Assembly: GCA_015493475.1 (NCBI GenBank)
Contig: WGDC01000008.1
Coordinates: forward strand, 47,472-111,471
Reading direction: 5' to 3'
Origin: Deltaproteobacteria bacterium
GTDB lineage: Bacteria; Desulfobacterota; Dissulfuribacteria; Dissulfuribacterales; QOAL01
DNA length: 64,000 nucleotides
Shown: piece by piece, positions 1-9,907 of the stretch
How positions within the stretch are numbered: the stretch's first letter is position 1
How the letters are laid out: each line of letters opens with the position of its first letter
Notes under the pieces: model-generated
The model's input: only the letters and a program-made list of their open reading frames with translations
Told to the model about the DNA's origin: nothing
The model's database searches: none
Program-made: the position numbers and the translations under genes

Positions 1-1
1 T

Positions 2-361
2 ATCAGCGCCTTTGTTCAAAGGCGCCGGTTAAGGGGGGTATTTCACTGCTTCTCTGGTGACGTAAATGATGCGAAACGGGTCCTTGATCTCGGTTTCTTC
101 GTTTCCTTTACAGGGATCGTGACTTTTGCCAACGCTGAGAAAACGAGAGAGGTTGCCGGCTTTGTTCCCTTGGACAAGCTGCTCATAGAGACCGATGCAC
201 CATTTCTTAGTCCCGTGCCTTTTCGTGGGAGGTCAAACGAACCCGCCCGCGTGAGATATGTGGCCGAAGCCATTGCAAAGGCAAAAAAGTTGCATTTTGA
301 AGAGGTGGCCTCGTGTACTACCCGGAATGCAAGGGCCCTTTTCACTCTACCTGCCCAATAG
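2..361 (+). CDS. TatD family metal-dependent hydrolase, C-terminal part (cut by window edge)
   Basis: The reading frame is open from base 2 and stops at 359-361, so only the last 119 residues are present. TatD proteins are metal-dependent TIM-barrel deoxyribonucleases. The visible part carries the family's late motifs: FHCFSGD with an aromatic and metal-site surround, FVSFTGIVTF, and LLIETDAPFLSPVPFRG, which holds the conserved acidic metal ligand (ETDAP) and the substrate loop. The tail after NEPARV matches the usual last helix of the family. The stop overlaps the next gene, maf, suggesting one transcript. The exact cellular substrate (DNA repair or another nuclease role) cannot be told from this fragment. 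Confidence 0.88.
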   Translation: MSAFVQRRRLRGVFHCFSGDVNDAKRVLDLGFFVSFTGIVTFANAEKTREVAGFVPLDKLLIETDAPFLSPVPFRGRSNEPARVRYVAEAIAKAKKLHFEEVASCTTRNARALFTLPAQ

Positions 362-948
362 TGCTCGGTTCCGGCTCGCCAAGGCGGAGGCGTCTGCTCG
401 AGGCCTTGGGCTTGAGTATCTCGGTATACTCAGGTAGTGTGAAGGAACTTGGGGATTCATCAGGTCTTCCCCCGGACCAATTTACCATGGAGAATGCCAT
501 GAGGAAGCTTGGGGCGACCTTAGAGGCATGTGATGCAGAAGTGATCCTTTGTGCTGATACATGTGTTTACTGTGACGGGGTTATACTAGGCAAGCCCTCG
601 TCTTTCCAGGATGCGGTCAACATGTTGAAGATGTTGGATAAGAGGTGGCACGAGGTATTTACAAGTTTTGCTGTCTTACGTGCCCATGATAACCTCCTCA
701 AACAAAAAACTATTTCGTCCGGTGTCTTCATAGACGTGATAAGCGATAGGGCCTTGCAGGCTTATTGCCATACGGAGGAACCCTACGACAAGGCGGGAGG
801 CTATGCCATTCAGGGATACGGGGCATTTATGGCAAGGCGGATACAAGGTTCATATACCAACATAGTAGGTCTTCCCGTTGCGGAGACCGTGAGGGTGCTA
901 CTTGATATCGGGGCCATAGAACCATGTGTGACAGATTCAAAAGAATAA
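313..948 (+). CDS. maf: Maf family nucleotide pyrophosphatase
   Basis: Maf/YhdE-type enzymes hydrolyse non-canonical or canonical nucleoside triphosphates to monophosphates and act as house-cleaning or division-linked factors. Visible family marks are the N-terminal GSGSPRRRRLLEALG loop, the catalytic acidic motif CADTCV near residue 80, the GKPSS loop, the HEVFTSFAV strand, and EPYDKAGGYAIQGYGA. The length of 211 is close to the usual 190-210. The GTG at 313 is preceded by a GAGGTGG-like site and overlaps tatD by 49 bases. A second GTG at 361 overlaps the tatD stop but would cut into the first beta strand, so 313 is preferred. The 3' end overlaps the next gene by 25 bases. Confidence 0.88.
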   Translation: MYYPECKGPFHSTCPIVLGSGSPRRRRLLEALGLSISVYSGSVKELGDSSGLPPDQFTMENAMRKLGATLEACDAEVILCADTCVYCDGVILGKPSSFQDAVNMLKMLDKRWHEVFTSFAVLRAHDNLLKQKTISSGVFIDVISDRALQAYCHTEEPYDKAGGYAIQGYGAFMARRIQGSYTNIVGLPVAETVRVLLDIGAIEPCVTDSKE

Positions 949-1607
949 GGGACCGTATAGAAGAGACTTGCCTTCGGGTGGGCCGTGATCCTTCAAGGGT
1001 GACCGTGGTTGCTGCGAGCAAGACGAAACCGGCGGCCATGGTTCGAGAACTTTACGGGTGCGGCCAAAGGGTGTTCGGTGAAAACTATATCCAGGAAGCT
1101 GTTGAGAAGATCAAGCACCTTGAAGACCTGAAAGGGATCAAGTGGCATTTTATAGGGCATCTCCAACGGAATAAGGCAAGGATCGCAGCAACATATTTTG
1201 ACCTGGTGGAAACCGTCGATTCCAACAGACTCGCAAGGGCCTTGGATAAATATGCGGCCAGGCAGGGCAAGATGCTCAATGTGCTTATACAGGTGAATAT
1301 AGGCGGAGAGGCGTCCAAACACGGAGTGTTACCGGCGGAGGCCTCGGCCCTTATAGGGGAAGTTGCGTGTCTGCAACATCTCCGTGTTCGTGGCCTCATG
1401 ACTATACACCCATTTTCTACCTCGCGGGAAGAGGCGAGAAAGTGGTTCAGGCAGATGGCTGTATTAAAAGAGAGGTTTTCAGAGGAATTCCCCGGTTTAG
1501 ACCTTTCGGAGCTCTCCATGGGCATGTCCAGTGATTTCGAGGTCGCCGTGGAAGAGGGGGCCACTATCGTGAGAATAGGAACGGACCTTTTTGGACCGAG
1601 GAATTAA
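924..1607 (+). CDS. YggS/PLPBP family pyridoxal phosphate homeostasis protein
   Basis: Members of this family are single-domain, fold-type III PLP-binding proteins that keep vitamin B6 and amino-acid pools in balance; they have no firmly known reaction. Motifs in order are VAASKTK (the lysine that binds PLP), FGENYIQE, WHFIGHLQRNKAR, VETVDSNRLA, LIQVNIGGEASKHG, GLMTI, LSMGMSSDFEVAVEEGAT and VRIGTDLFG, which together cover the whole fold. The length of 227 is typical. The ATG at 924 lies inside the end of maf, so the two are probably translated from the same message. The motif set makes the family call secure. Confidence 0.94.
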   Translation: MCDRFKRIRDRIEETCLRVGRDPSRVTVVAASKTKPAAMVRELYGCGQRVFGENYIQEAVEKIKHLEDLKGIKWHFIGHLQRNKARIAATYFDLVETVDSNRLARALDKYAARQGKMLNVLIQVNIGGEASKHGVLPAEASALIGEVACLQHLRVRGLMTIHPFSTSREEARKWFRQMAVLKERFSEEFPGLDLSELSMGMSSDFEVAVEEGATIVRIGTDLFGPRN

Positions 1608-1628
1608 ACCGGGAAAGAAGGGGAATTC

Positions 1629-2000
1629 ATGTACAAGGTTTTTATCAAGACACACTTTTCTTCCGCTCACTACCTTAGAAACTATCCAGGGAACTGTGAA
1701 CATCTTCACGGACATAACTGGGACGTTAAGGTAACAGTGCGGGCGGAGAGGCTAAACGAAATCGACGTGGCGATAGATTTCCGCGACCTGAAGCGTATTG
1801 TAAAAGAAATTATGGATGGACTGGATCACAAGAATCTCAATGAGCTTCCAGGGTTTGGCACCATTAATCCTTCTTCAGAAAGGCTTGCCGAATATATATA
1901 TGAAAGGCTTGCCTCTATGCTCGAGGCCTTCCAAGGCATAACCGCCCATTCGGTTGAAGTGCGAGAGACCTCGTCCTCTGGGGTGGTATTTCATAAATAG
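1629..2000 (+). CDS. queD: 6-carboxy-5,6,7,8-tetrahydropterin synthase (QueD)
   Basis: QueD converts 7,8-dihydroneopterin triphosphate to 6-carboxytetrahydropterin, an early step of queuosine (7-deazaguanine) synthesis. The zinc site is visible as FSSAHYL plus CEHLHGHNWDV, giving the three histidines, and the C-terminal VEVRETSSSGVVF holds the conserved glutamate that binds the pterin. DHKNLNE supplies another catalytic residue region. The length of 123 is normal. A clear AGAAGGGGAA ribosome site precedes the ATG. It is followed at 13 bases by queE, the next pathway enzyme, so the pair forms a small queuosine operon; queC, queF and tgt are not in the window. Confidence 0.95.
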   Translation: MYKVFIKTHFSSAHYLRNYPGNCEHLHGHNWDVKVTVRAERLNEIDVAIDFRDLKRIVKEIMDGLDHKNLNELPGFGTINPSSERLAEYIYERLASMLEAFQGITAHSVEVRETSSSGVVFHK

Positions 2001-2013
2001 AAGTTAGAAGCAG

Positions 2014-2664
2014 GTGGATAAGTCCATTTCTCTAAGTGTCTGTGAGATATTTACCAGTATTCAGGGAGAGAGTACTTATTCAGGGCTGCCATTTTTCTTT
2101 ATCCGGCTTTCAGGCTGCAATCTTCTATGCAACTATTGCGATTCTATCTATGCCCATGGGGAAGGCAGGAGGATGTCCGTTTGGGAGCTCCTGTCCGTCT
2201 GGCGTAAAAGCGGCTTAAAGCACGTTTTGATCACTGGAGGCGAGCCTCTGTTACAGGCGGGCGTTTACGCGCTAATGGCAGGGGTTGTAGAGAGGGGAGG
2301 AGTGTGTTTGCTCGAGACCAACGGTTCCCTGTCCGTTGGTAGCCTTCCTTGTGAAGTTATCAAGGTGGTGGATTGGAAAACGCCTGGCAGCGGTGCCGGG
2401 GGAAGTTTCCTGTTTGAGAATTTACGTTTTCTTACAAAGAAAGACCAAATAAAATTTGTATTAACGAGCAGATCAGATTATAAATGGGCTTCAGGCATCT
2501 TGCAAAAGAGTGGACTGTCGGCATTTACCACGGTCCTTATGTCCCCATGTCCCGGAAAAATCGAGCCTGCCGAGCTGGCAGCCTGGATAGTTGAGGACCG
2601 TTTAGAGGCGAGACTGCAACTGCAGCTTCACAAGGTAATATGGGGAGACCAGAGAGGCCGATAG
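2014..2664 (+). CDS. queE: 7-carboxy-7-deazaguanine synthase (QueE), radical SAM
   Basis: QueE rearranges 6-carboxytetrahydropterin to 7-carboxy-7-deazaguanine using SAM and a [4Fe-4S] cluster. The cluster motif is the CxxxCxxC of GCNLLCNYCDS, close to the N-terminus, preceded by the family's EIFTSIQGES segment. LITGGEPLLQ and LLETNGS follow at the usual places in the barrel. At 216 residues it is a typical short QueE. The gene starts with GTG at 2014, 13 bases after queD, and a GAAGCAGG stretch upstream could bind the ribosome. No further gene follows before the ATP synthase promoter region. Confidence 0.95.
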   Translation: MDKSISLSVCEIFTSIQGESTYSGLPFFFIRLSGCNLLCNYCDSIYAHGEGRRMSVWELLSVWRKSGLKHVLITGGEPLLQAGVYALMAGVVERGGVCLLETNGSLSVGSLPCEVIKVVDWKTPGSGAGGSFLFENLRFLTKKDQIKFVLTSRSDYKWASGILQKSGLSAFTTVLMSPCPGKIEPAELAAWIVEDRLEARLQLQLHKVIWGDQRGR

Positions 2665-2690
2665 TTCATTTAAAAATAATTGAAAAGACG

Positions 2691-2719
2691 TTGACAGGAC
2701 GTTTCAAATAATGTAAAAG
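2691..2719 (+). promoter_or_regulatory. Likely sigma-70 promoter of the ATP synthase operon
   Basis: A perfect TTGACA at 2691-2696 is followed after 17 bases by TAAAAG at 2714-2719, which is only a fair -10 box. It lies about 85 bases before the first ATP synthase gene and just after the queE stop. The -35 is strong, but the weak -10 keeps the call moderate. Confidence 0.5.
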
Positions 2720-2738
2720 CTACTTCTAAAATTTAATG

Positions 2739-2752
2739 AATGAAGCTTCATT
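2739..2752. repeat. 14-base perfect palindrome in the atp leader
   Basis: AATGAAGCTTCATT is its own reverse complement and lies between the probable promoter and the first atp gene. It could be an operator or a small hairpin; chance is also possible in this AT-rich leader. Confidence 0.35.
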
Positions 2753-2802
2753 TCTTGTTTTTCTAAAATATCGGCTGGTTAGCCTTCGGGGTAGGAGAAC
2801 TT

Positions 2803-3228
2803 ATGATTACCATAGACCTTTCTATTGTAGCTGAAATCATCGGGGTACTGATTTTAATTGTGGTGCTCAATTCCTGGCTTTATCAGCCATTAAGGAACGC
2901 CATTGAGAAGCGCAAGGAAAAAATGGACTCTATAGAGGCCGAGGCTGTAAAATTTGAGGATCGAATCAAGAGCCTTGTGGAAGATTACGAGCGGAAGCTG
3001 AAAGAGGCGCGACAGGCTGGAAAAGCAGAATTCGAAAAACTGCGTGAGGAGGCCAAGGAGCTTGAAAAGAAGCTGCTTGGAGAGAGCATGCAGGAGGCAG
3101 AGGCTAAGAGGCAAGAGCTTATGAGCCAGCTTACCAGTCAGATTGAGGCCGCTAAAAAGGAGCTGCAGGCCAAGGCTGAGTCGTTTGCAGTGGAAATTGC
3201 TCAAAAGTTGCTTGGGAGGGCCGTTTAA
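2803..3228 (+). CDS. ATP synthase Fo subunit b' (AtpF-like)
   Basis: This is the shorter of two tandem peripheral-stalk proteins. It has one N-terminal membrane segment (about residues 7-26, ending in LYQPLRNAIEKRKEKM), then a long charged alpha-helical coiled coil to the end, as b and b' subunits do. The length of 141 is typical of b'. It links F1 to the membrane rotor housing as part of the stator. A GTAGGAGAA ribosome site precedes the ATG. Its stop overlaps the start of the following b gene by one base. Paired b/b' genes at the head of the F1 genes are common in Desulfobacterota, cyanobacteria and other lineages. Confidence 0.9.
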   Translation: MITIDLSIVAEIIGVLILIVVLNSWLYQPLRNAIEKRKEKMDSIEAEAVKFEDRIKSLVEDYERKLKEARQAGKAEFEKLREEAKELEKKLLGESMQEAEAKRQELMSQLTSQIEAAKKELQAKAESFAVEIAQKLLGRAV

Positions 3229-3959
3229 TGTTTAAGAGATTATCTCTGTTGTTTTTGTTTGGTCTATGCGTGCTGTTATACGCGGGTGGCCCGGTTTTGG
3301 CTGAGGAGGCGTTTGCTCCGAAAGGCCCATCGGCAGTCACTACCGCGGTTGCTGAAAAGGTAAAGGACGCAATGCACGATGCGGCAGCGCAAGCCGCAGA
3401 GGCAGCACCTGTCGAAGCACAGCATGAGGCCGCAGCACATGGTGAGGGCCACGAGGGTGGTGAACATGAACTTACGCATGTGCAGGTAATGAATTTTATC
3501 TGGCATTGCCTTAACTTCACTCTGTTAATTCTCATTCTTCTGAAATATCTTAAGAAACCCATTGTAGACAGCGTGAAGGGGCGCGAGGAATCCATCGCCA
3601 AGGCCTTTGAAGAGCTCGAGGCAAAGAAAAAAGATGCTGCTGCCCGTTTCAAGGAATACGAGCAAAAGCTTTCCGGCATGGACGAAGAGGCAAAGCGCAT
3701 ACTAGAGAATTTCGTAGTGCAGGGTAAAAAAGAGCGGGATACAATTATAAAACAGGCAAAGGCGGCTGCGGAGCGTATAAAGGCGCAGGCGCAGTTTTAT
3801 GTGCAGCAGGAGCTCGCCAAGGCCAAGGTAGAGCTGCAAAAGGAAGTTGCCGAATCAGCCGTAAGGATGGCTGAGGAAATAATAAGGAAAAACCTGACCG
3901 AGCAGGACCAGTCCAAGCTCATCAGTGAATACCTTGAAAGGGTGGTGCAGAAAAATTGA
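3228..3959 (+). CDS. atpF: ATP synthase Fo subunit b with cleavable-type leader and His-rich segment
   Basis: This stator subunit b is 243 residues, longer than the usual 155-170. The extra part is N-terminal: a hydrophobic signal-like leader (about residues 3-24, ending in GPVLAEE), then a low-complexity Ala/Glu/His stretch (about 45-85, rich in HEAAAHGEGHEGGEHE). After these come a membrane segment (VMNFIWHCLNFTLLILILL) and the standard LKKPIVDSVKGREESIAKAFEELEAKKKDA coiled coil. The His-rich stretch would sit outside the cytoplasm. It overlaps both neighbours (one base upstream, four downstream), so it is fully embedded in the operon. The role of the leader and His-rich segment is unknown. 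Confidence 0.9.
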   Translation: MFKRLSLLFLFGLCVLLYAGGPVLAEEAFAPKGPSAVTTAVAEKVKDAMHDAAAQAAEAAPVEAQHEAAAHGEGHEGGEHELTHVQVMNFIWHCLNFTLLILILLKYLKKPIVDSVKGREESIAKAFEELEAKKKDAAARFKEYEQKLSGMDEEAKRILENFVVQGKKERDTIIKQAKAAAERIKAQAQFYVQQELAKAKVELQKEVAESAVRMAEEIIRKNLTEQDQSKLISEYLERVVQKN

Positions 3960-4507
3960 TTAGCACAGTATTAGCAAGAAGGTACGCAAAAGCCCTCTTT
4001 GCCGCTGGCAAGGAGGAGGACAAGTTGCAGGCCTTTAACGGGGCGTTACAGACCCTGGATTCTTTCCTCAAGGCAAATCCTGATATAGAAGCCGCCCTGG
4101 AAAGCCCGGTGATAGGGTTGGATGTTAAGCAGGAAGTTGTTGAGGAACTGATAAAGGCCGCAAAGGTAGAAAAGACCATGGCCAACTTTCTAAGGATCTT
4201 GGTTCAGAATAACAGGATCCATTACCTTAGTCTGATTGCTGAGGCTTACCAGGAGCTCATGGATGAAGAAATGGGCATCGTCAGAGCCAAGGTGATCACG
4301 GCGATACCTCTAAAAAAGAATCTTCAGAAGAAGATGCAAGAGGTGTTCTCGACACTGACCGGGAAACAGGTAGTGCTTGAAGCGCTGGAAGATCCCGAAA
4401 TAATCGGCGGCGTGATAGCGAAGGTTGGTGACAAGGTCTGGGACGGAAGTATAAAAAGCCAGTTACAGGGCTTTAAAGAATCTTTAGGGAGGGGTGAAAT
4501 AGGATAA
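3956..4507 (+). CDS. atpH: ATP synthase F1 subunit delta
   Basis: Delta (OSCP-like) caps the F1 head and holds the peripheral stalk. The protein begins [19 protein letters not shown], the conserved N-terminal helix of the family, and ends with [26 protein letters not shown], the conserved C-terminal strand and helix. The length of 183 is normal. It starts with TTG at 3956, which overlaps the atpF stop (TTGA), pointing to coupled translation. The alpha gene follows with a one-base overlap. Confidence 0.95.
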   Translation: MISTVLARRYAKALFAAGKEEDKLQAFNGALQTLDSFLKANPDIEAALESPVIGLDVKQEVVEELIKAAKVEKTMANFLRILVQNNRIHYLSLIAEAYQELMDEEMGIVRAKVITAIPLKKNLQKKMQEVFSTLTGKQVVLEALEDPEIIGGVIAKVGDKVWDGSIKSQLQGFKESLGRGEIG

Positions 4508-6030
4508 TGGCACAGATAAATGCATCCGAAATTAGTGATATAATAAAGAAGAAGATTGAGGAATTTGAAAAGAGCGTCGACTTAGCGGAAACAGGTACTG
4601 TTCTGTCCGTGGGTGACAATGTCGCGCGTGTTTACGGTGTCCGTAACTGCATGACCATGGAACTGCTGGAGTTCCCAGGTGGTATCATGGGCATTGCCCT
4701 CAACCTTGAGCAGGACAATGTTGGTGTCGCCGTTATGGGCGACTGTGCCGAGATCAAGGAGGGCGACCAGGTAAAGCGTACGGGAAAGATTGCCCAGGTG
4801 CCTGTGGGAGAGTGCATGCTCGGGAGGGTTGTGGATTCTCTTGGCAATCCCATAGACGGCAAGGGCCCTATAGACGCCAAGGAGTTCCGCAGGATTGAGA
4901 TGAAGGCACCGGGCGTTATTGATAGAAAGCCTGTTCATGAGCCGTGTTATACTGGGCTCAAGGCTATCGACGCCATGACGCCGGTCGGTAGGGGTCAGAG
5001 AGAGCTCATCATTGGTGACCGCCAGATCGGGAAAACGGCTATCGGTGTGGACGCCATAATAGCGCAGAGGGAAACCGATGTGTACTGCATATACAATGCA
5101 GTGGGGCAAAAGCAGGCCACAGTGGCCCTTGTGGTGGAGGCACTCAGAAAAGCTGGGGCCATGGAGTATACGACTGTGGTTGCAAGTAGCGCAAGCGAGC
5201 CGGCCTCCCTCCAGTATCTCTCCTCCTTTTCGGCCACGGCCATGGGAGAGTATTTCAGGGACAATGGAAAGCATGCTCTTATAATTTATGATGACCTTTC
5301 AAAGCAGGCTGTTTCATACCGCGAACTGTCATTGCTTCTCAGGCGTCCGCCGGGACGTGAGGCATATCCTGGGGATATTTTCTATAACCATTCCCGTCTC
5401 CTTGAACGCTCGGCGAAGCTAAATGACAAGCTTGGGGCCGGCAGCTTGACTGCACTGCCGATCATCGAGACCCAGCAGGGCGACGTTTCTGCATATATTC
5501 CGACAAATGTTATTTCCATTACGGATGGTCAGGTCTATCTTGAGCCAGCGCTATTCTTCGCTGGGATCAGGCCAGCTGTCAACGTCGGCCTGTCCGTGTC
5601 GAGGGTTGGAGGTGCCGCCCAGGTTAAGGCAATGAAACAAGTGGCGGGTACACTTAGGCTCGACCTCGCCCAATACAGGGAATTGGCTGCATTTGCTCAG
5701 TTCGGCAGTGACCTTGATGAAGCCACTCAAAAGCAGCTCAGGAGAGGAGAGCGTCTCGTGGAATTGCTGAAGCAGCCTCAATATAACCCGCTTCCAATGC
5801 AAAAGCAGGTGCTTGCGCTATTCGCAGGTACCAAGGGTCTTCTTGATGAATTGCCGGTTAATGCTATCGCGGATTTTGAGAAAGAGCTTCATTCCTTTGT
5901 GGAGCAGAAGTACCCGCAGATATATGAGGAGCTGAAGGAAAAGCAGGAGATTTCCGACACACTCGACAAGAGAATGCGGGACGCTATTTCTGAGTGCATA
6001 GCGCAGTTCAAGACAGCACGTAATCTATAA
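4507..6030 (+). CDS. atpA: ATP synthase F1 subunit alpha
   Basis: This is the non-catalytic nucleotide-binding subunit of F1. Key features are the P-loop [11 protein letters not shown] near residue 170, the DALIAQ-like second strand, the PGREAYPGD and [22 protein letters not shown] segments, and the arginine finger within [13 protein letters not shown]. The 507-residue length fits the family (500-515). The chain is complete, with a helical C-terminal domain. The TAATG junction with atpH gives a one-base overlap. It alternates with beta in the catalytic hexamer. Confidence 0.98.
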   Translation: MAQINASEISDIIKKKIEEFEKSVDLAETGTVLSVGDNVARVYGVRNCMTMELLEFPGGIMGIALNLEQDNVGVAVMGDCAEIKEGDQVKRTGKIAQVPVGECMLGRVVDSLGNPIDGKGPIDAKEFRRIEMKAPGVIDRKPVHEPCYTGLKAIDAMTPVGRGQRELIIGDRQIGKTAIGVDAIIAQRETDVYCIYNAVGQKQATVALVVEALRKAGAMEYTTVVASSASEPASLQYLSSFSATAMGEYFRDNGKHALIIYDDLSKQAVSYRELSLLLRRPPGREAYPGDIFYNHSRLLERSAKLNDKLGAGSLTALPIIETQQGDVSAYIPTNVISITDGQVYLEPALFFAGIRPAVNVGLSVSRVGGAAQVKAMKQVAGTLRLDLAQYRELAAFAQFGSDLDEATQKQLRRGERLVELLKQPQYNPLPMQKQVLALFAGTKGLLDELPVNAIADFEKELHSFVEQKYPQIYEELKEKQEISDTLDKRMRDAISECIAQFKTARNL

Positions 6031-6043
6031 GGGGTCTAAATAA

Positions 6044-6934
6044 ATGGCGTCTTTGAAAGACATACAACTCAAAATCACAGGTATAAAGAAGACCGAGCAG
6101 ATAACCAAGGCCATGAATATGGTAGCCGCAGCCAAGTTTCGTGGCTCCCAGGAACGGATGGAGGAGTTTAGACCCTATGCCGGAAAGTTTTCGGCGGTCA
6201 TGGGTCAGCTCGCTACCACAGCGAACCCCAACGCCTTTCCTCTTATGGAGGAAAGGGAAGTAAAAAAGTCCATGGTCTTGGTAGTAACCTCAGATAGAGG
6301 CCTGTGTGGTGCCTTTAACGCCAACATCATCAACGCGGCAGAAAGGTTTATGAAGGAAAGGCGGTCGGAAGGCAAGGAAGTCTCTGTCGGTTGTATAGGG
6401 AAAAAGGGTTACCAGTACTTTAGCAAGCAGGATGTAGATCTGCCTATTGAGATCACGGATTGCATGGCCAGGGTCGAGATGGTCGATGCCAGGAAGGCGG
6501 GCATGGAGTGTATTAGGCTTTTCCTGGATGGCGAGGTGGACGAGGTCCAGTTATTGTACGGCCGTTTCGTGAATGTGGTGACCCAAAAGCCAACACTGAA
6601 AAAGCTAGTGCCTATAAGCTCGGGGGACTTGATAGAAGAAGAGGAAGAGGTTGAGGAAGAAAGCGGTCCAAAGGCTACTTATATATATGAGCCTGACCCG
6701 GAACAAATATTGAACGTCCTAATGCCCATGTTCGTAAACGTTCAGATAATGGCAGCCATGTTAGAGACGGCGTGCAGTGAACAGGCGGCAAGAATGACTG
6801 CCATGGACAACGCGACCAGGGCTTGTACTGATATGATTCATGAATTGACCTTGGCCTACAACAAGGCGCGGCAGGCCTCAATTACGTCTGAACTGATGGA
6901 TATAGTTGGCGGTGCCGAGGCGTTAAAGGGTTAA
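6044..6934 (+). CDS. atpG: ATP synthase F1 subunit gamma
   Basis: Gamma is the central rotor shaft. The N-terminal helix ASLKDIQLKITGIKKTEQIT and KAMNMVAAAK, the middle Rossmann part (VTSDRGLCGAFNANI), and the C-terminal ASEQAARMTAMDNAT-like helix with ITSELMDIVGGAEAL are all present. It is 296 residues. Around residues 190-215 there is a strongly acidic insert (EEEEEVEEESG) in a surface loop, a place where gamma subunits vary and where some lineages carry regulatory inserts. The gene starts 13 bases after atpA. Confidence 0.97.
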   Translation: MASLKDIQLKITGIKKTEQITKAMNMVAAAKFRGSQERMEEFRPYAGKFSAVMGQLATTANPNAFPLMEEREVKKSMVLVVTSDRGLCGAFNANIINAAERFMKERRSEGKEVSVGCIGKKGYQYFSKQDVDLPIEITDCMARVEMVDARKAGMECIRLFLDGEVDEVQLLYGRFVNVVTQKPTLKKLVPISSGDLIEEEEEVEEESGPKATYIYEPDPEQILNVLMPMFVNVQIMAAMLETACSEQAARMTAMDNATRACTDMIHELTLAYNKARQASITSELMDIVGGAEALKG

Positions 6935-6977
6935 GTAAAATTTAAAAAAGTTTGGGTTAATACCCTGTGGGAGGTAG

Positions 6978-8387
<1,410 letters not shown>

Positions 8388-8401
8388 GATAAGGTGTAAA
8401 T

Positions 8402-8818
8402 ATGGCTAACAAACTCAACTTAGAAGTCGTGACGCCCACGAAACTCGTCGTTAGCGAGCAGGTAGACCTTTGTACAGTTCCTGGCACTGTTGGTGTGTTC
8501 GGTGTCATGGCCAATCATGCGCCAATCCTTTCTACTCTCAATATCGGTGAGATGCACTACGATAATGAGGGTAACGTAGTGAGGATAGCCATAAGCGGCG
8601 GTTTTGTTGAGGTATCCTCAAACCGTATGACCGTATTGGCTGAAGCTGCCGAGATATCAGAGGAAATAGACGTGGATCGGGCACTCAAGGCCAAAGAGCG
8701 TGCGGAGAAGAGGTTACAAGAAGCCTTGAGTGGGCGAGAAGATGTTGATGAGGCCCGTGCTAAGGCAGCACTTGCTAGGGCCTTAACGAGACTCAAAGTA
8801 GCAGGTGAGATGAGTTAA
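8402..8818 (+). CDS. atpC: ATP synthase F1 subunit epsilon
   Basis: Epsilon binds gamma and can brake the rotor. It has the N-terminal beta sandwich (LEVVTPTKLVVSEQVD, VPGTVGVFGVMANHAPILSTL, GGFVEVSSNRMTVLAEAAE) and the C-terminal two-helix hairpin (DVDRALKAKERAEKRLQEAL onward). The length of 138 is typical. It is the last gene of the operon: a strong factor-independent terminator follows 25 bases after the stop. The membrane subunits a and c are not encoded here and must be elsewhere in the genome, as is common in this phylum. Confidence 0.96.
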   Translation: MANKLNLEVVTPTKLVVSEQVDLCTVPGTVGVFGVMANHAPILSTLNIGEMHYDNEGNVVRIAISGGFVEVSSNRMTVLAEAAEISEEIDVDRALKAKERAEKRLQEALSGREDVDEARAKAALARALTRLKVAGEMS

Positions 8819-8842
8819 AACGAAAGCTCATGGGGAGGGGAG

Positions 8843-8877
8843 AAAAGGCAAGCCTTGGTGCTTGCCTTTTCTTTTTC
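8843..8877 (+). terminator. Rho-independent terminator of the atp operon
   Basis: An 11-base perfect stem (AAAAGGCAAGC at 8843-8853 with GCTTGCCTTTT at 8860-8870) closes a six-base loop and runs into TTTTCTTTTT. It directly follows atpC and separates it from the GlmU-like gene. Confidence 0.93.
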
Positions 8878-8895
8878 ATATAGCAATATAGAGAT

Positions 8896-9891
8896 ATGAA
8901 CGGATCAATCACTGGAATCATATTGGCAGCTGGCAAGGGTACGAGGATGAAATCGCGCATGCCAAAGGTTCTGCATTGTCTTTTGGGTCGGCCGTTACTT
9001 TGGCATGTTCTATATCTACTGAGGGTTGCGGGTGTAAAAAATAATATGGTGGTGGTTGGTCATCGTGCCGCACAGGTCAAAAGGGCCTTTGAGGTTGAGG
9101 GGGTGGAGTTTGTGATCCAGGAACAACAACTCGGTACGGCTCATGCGGTGGCGGTGGCTATGGACAGATTGAAGGGCCAATATGGGGATGTAATTATAAT
9201 GTGTGGAGATACGCCCCTTTTTTATCCGGCCACCCTGAAGGAATTTATTAGGCAGCACAGGCAGCGGGCCAGTGATGTATCTATTCTTTCCGCTGCCTTT
9301 TCTGATCCTGCCGGGTACGGGCGGATTATTAGGGATGTGAAAGGCCAATTTCTCAAAATTACTGAGGAAAAGGATGCGTCATTAAGGGAAAAGGCAGTCA
9401 AGGAGGTCAATAGCGGCACCTATTTAGCCAGGGGTGAAATATTATTTGAACTTGTGGCAGGGGTGGAGTGTAAAAACGCCCAAGGGGAATATTACCTTAC
9501 CGACATCGTTGAGCTTGCGCGAAAAAAGGGGTACAAGGTCGACGCCTTTTGTGTTGCAGATGAGGAGGAGGCCCTTGGGATAAATTCCAGGAGCCAGCTT
9601 GCCAAGGCTGAACTTGCGCTACTATATCGTATCAGGCAGGAGCTGATGGGCCAAGGGGTCAGCCTGTCAATGCCGGAGACCATATACATAGAGAGACAGG
9701 TTCGGATAGGCAGGGATAGCATTGTCGGCCCCCATTGCGTCATTAAGGGGACTACGGTCATAGGTGAGAATGTCAGGATAGGTGCCTTTTCATTTTTAAG
9801 GAACGCAAAAGTGGCTTCGGGAACCAGGCTTCCGCCTTATTCTGTTGTTGAAGGAACGGCAGGAGTCGAGAAAACGGCCTCAGATTCGTGA
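8896..9891 (+). CDS. GlmU-like UDP-N-acetylglucosamine pyrophosphorylase, short form
   Basis: The N-terminal half is a clear nucleotidyltransferase of the GlmU type: LAAGKGTRMKSRMPKVLH binds UTP, and CGDTPLFYP, EQQLGTAHAV, the NSGTYLA segment and GEYYLTDIVELA follow in order. It would make UDP-GlcNAc from GlcNAc-1-phosphate and UTP. Full GlmU has about 450 residues; this chain is 331. The left-handed beta-helix begins (IYIERQVRIGRDSIVGPHCVIKG) but stops after a few coils, so the acetyl-CoA-binding part of the acetyltransferase domain is absent. The terminal acetylation step must be done by another protein, or the enzyme serves another sugar. It is the first gene of a cluster with zapB-like and zapA. 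Confidence 0.82.
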   Translation: MNGSITGIILAAGKGTRMKSRMPKVLHCLLGRPLLWHVLYLLRVAGVKNNMVVVGHRAAQVKRAFEVEGVEFVIQEQQLGTAHAVAVAMDRLKGQYGDVIIMCGDTPLFYPATLKEFIRQHRQRASDVSILSAAFSDPAGYGRIIRDVKGQFLKITEEKDASLREKAVKEVNSGTYLARGEILFELVAGVECKNAQGEYYLTDIVELARKKGYKVDAFCVADEEEALGINSRSQLAKAELALLYRIRQELMGQGVSLSMPETIYIERQVRIGRDSIVGPHCVIKGTTVIGENVRIGAFSFLRNAKVASGTRLPPYSVVEGTAGVEKTASDS

Positions 9892-9907
9892 AAGGAGTAG
9901 TGCACTC

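Noticed and set aside
4582..5274. 230-codon minus-strand frame opposite atpA
   Set aside because: Long, but antisense to a fully conserved gene, with no ribosome site or protein pattern.
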